Shown here: positions 5,184 through 5,201 of the stretch, piece by piece | Layout: the number at the start of each line of letters is the position of its first letter | How positions within the stretch are numbered: position 1 is the stretch's first letter | DNA from: Planctomycetales bacterium | GTDB lineage: Bacteria; Planctomycetota; Phycisphaerae; SM23-33 | DNA: 5,201 nt | Direction: 5' to 3' | NCBI GenBank assembly: GCA_030631085.1 | Contig: DAOVLV010000170.1 | Coordinates: 1-5,201 of the forward strand | Made by a program: the position numbers and the translations under genes | Notes under the pieces: generated by a model | What the model saw: the letters and a program-made list of their open reading frames with translations, nothing else | Told to the model about the DNA's origin: nothing | Database searches by the model: none

Positions 5184-5201
5184 GGGACATTTTCGGGCCG
5201 A

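Larger units (their letters stand above)
5003..5201. other. Non-coding structured tail downstream of the URO-D gene
   Basis: No gene is supported in these 199 bases. They hold, in order, two mutually exclusive short hairpins (5026-5051), an 8-bp tandem repeat (5055-5080), a perfect 28-nt palindrome (5108-5135), and another pair of competing hairpins (5148-5183). The last bases could lead into a feature outside the window. Confidence 0.55.

Overview
The window is about 5.2 kb of moderately GC-rich bacterial DNA, probably from an anaerobic or strictly environmental bacterium. The gene families (MttB-like methyltransferase, URO-D/MtaA-like protein, amidohydrolase-2 enzymes, and a lipoprotein with a DUF4380-like pattern) are ones I associate with Planctomycetes (Phycisphaerae), Lentisphaerae and corrinoid-using anaerobes. 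This placement is an inference from gene content; no rRNA or tRNA is present to confirm it.

Layout. (1) Positions 1-823, minus strand: the N-terminal 274 codons of an exported lipoprotein whose 3' end lies beyond the left edge. (2) Positions 824-946: a short non-coding leader with two adjacent dyads and weak promoter-like signals. (3) Positions 947-3792, minus strand: a tight three-gene cluster. In transcription order it encodes an MttB-family corrinoid methyltransferase without pyrrolysine (3792-2452), a canonical amidohydrolase-2 family hydrolase (2434-1688), and a second, divergent amidohydrolase (1684-947). The gaps are 17 and 3 nt, and each gene has a good Shine-Dalgarno. (4) Positions 3793-3979: an AT-rich divergent promoter region. 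(5) Positions 3980-5002, plus strand: a URO-D superfamily protein with the H-x-C...C zinc-thiolate motif of MtaA/MtbA/CmuA-type methylcobamide methyltransferases. (6) Positions 5003-5201: a non-coding tail with several small hairpins, an 8-bp tandem repeat and a perfect 28-nt palindrome that is probably a terminator.

How the genes may work together. The MttB-like protein would move a methyl group from an unknown methylated (probably quaternary amine) substrate to a corrinoid protein. The divergent URO-D protein would move it from the corrinoid to an acceptor, or do a related corrinoid reaction. The two amidohydrolases would act on the substrate or its demethylated product. The corrinoid carrier and its reductive activator are not in the window, so the pathway is only half visible and the substrate cannot be read from sequence. 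The most unusual details are the replacement of the strand-5 metal-ligand histidine by cysteine in the second amidohydrolase, and an extra Cys-x-Cys-x2-Cys cluster at the C-terminus of the URO-D protein.
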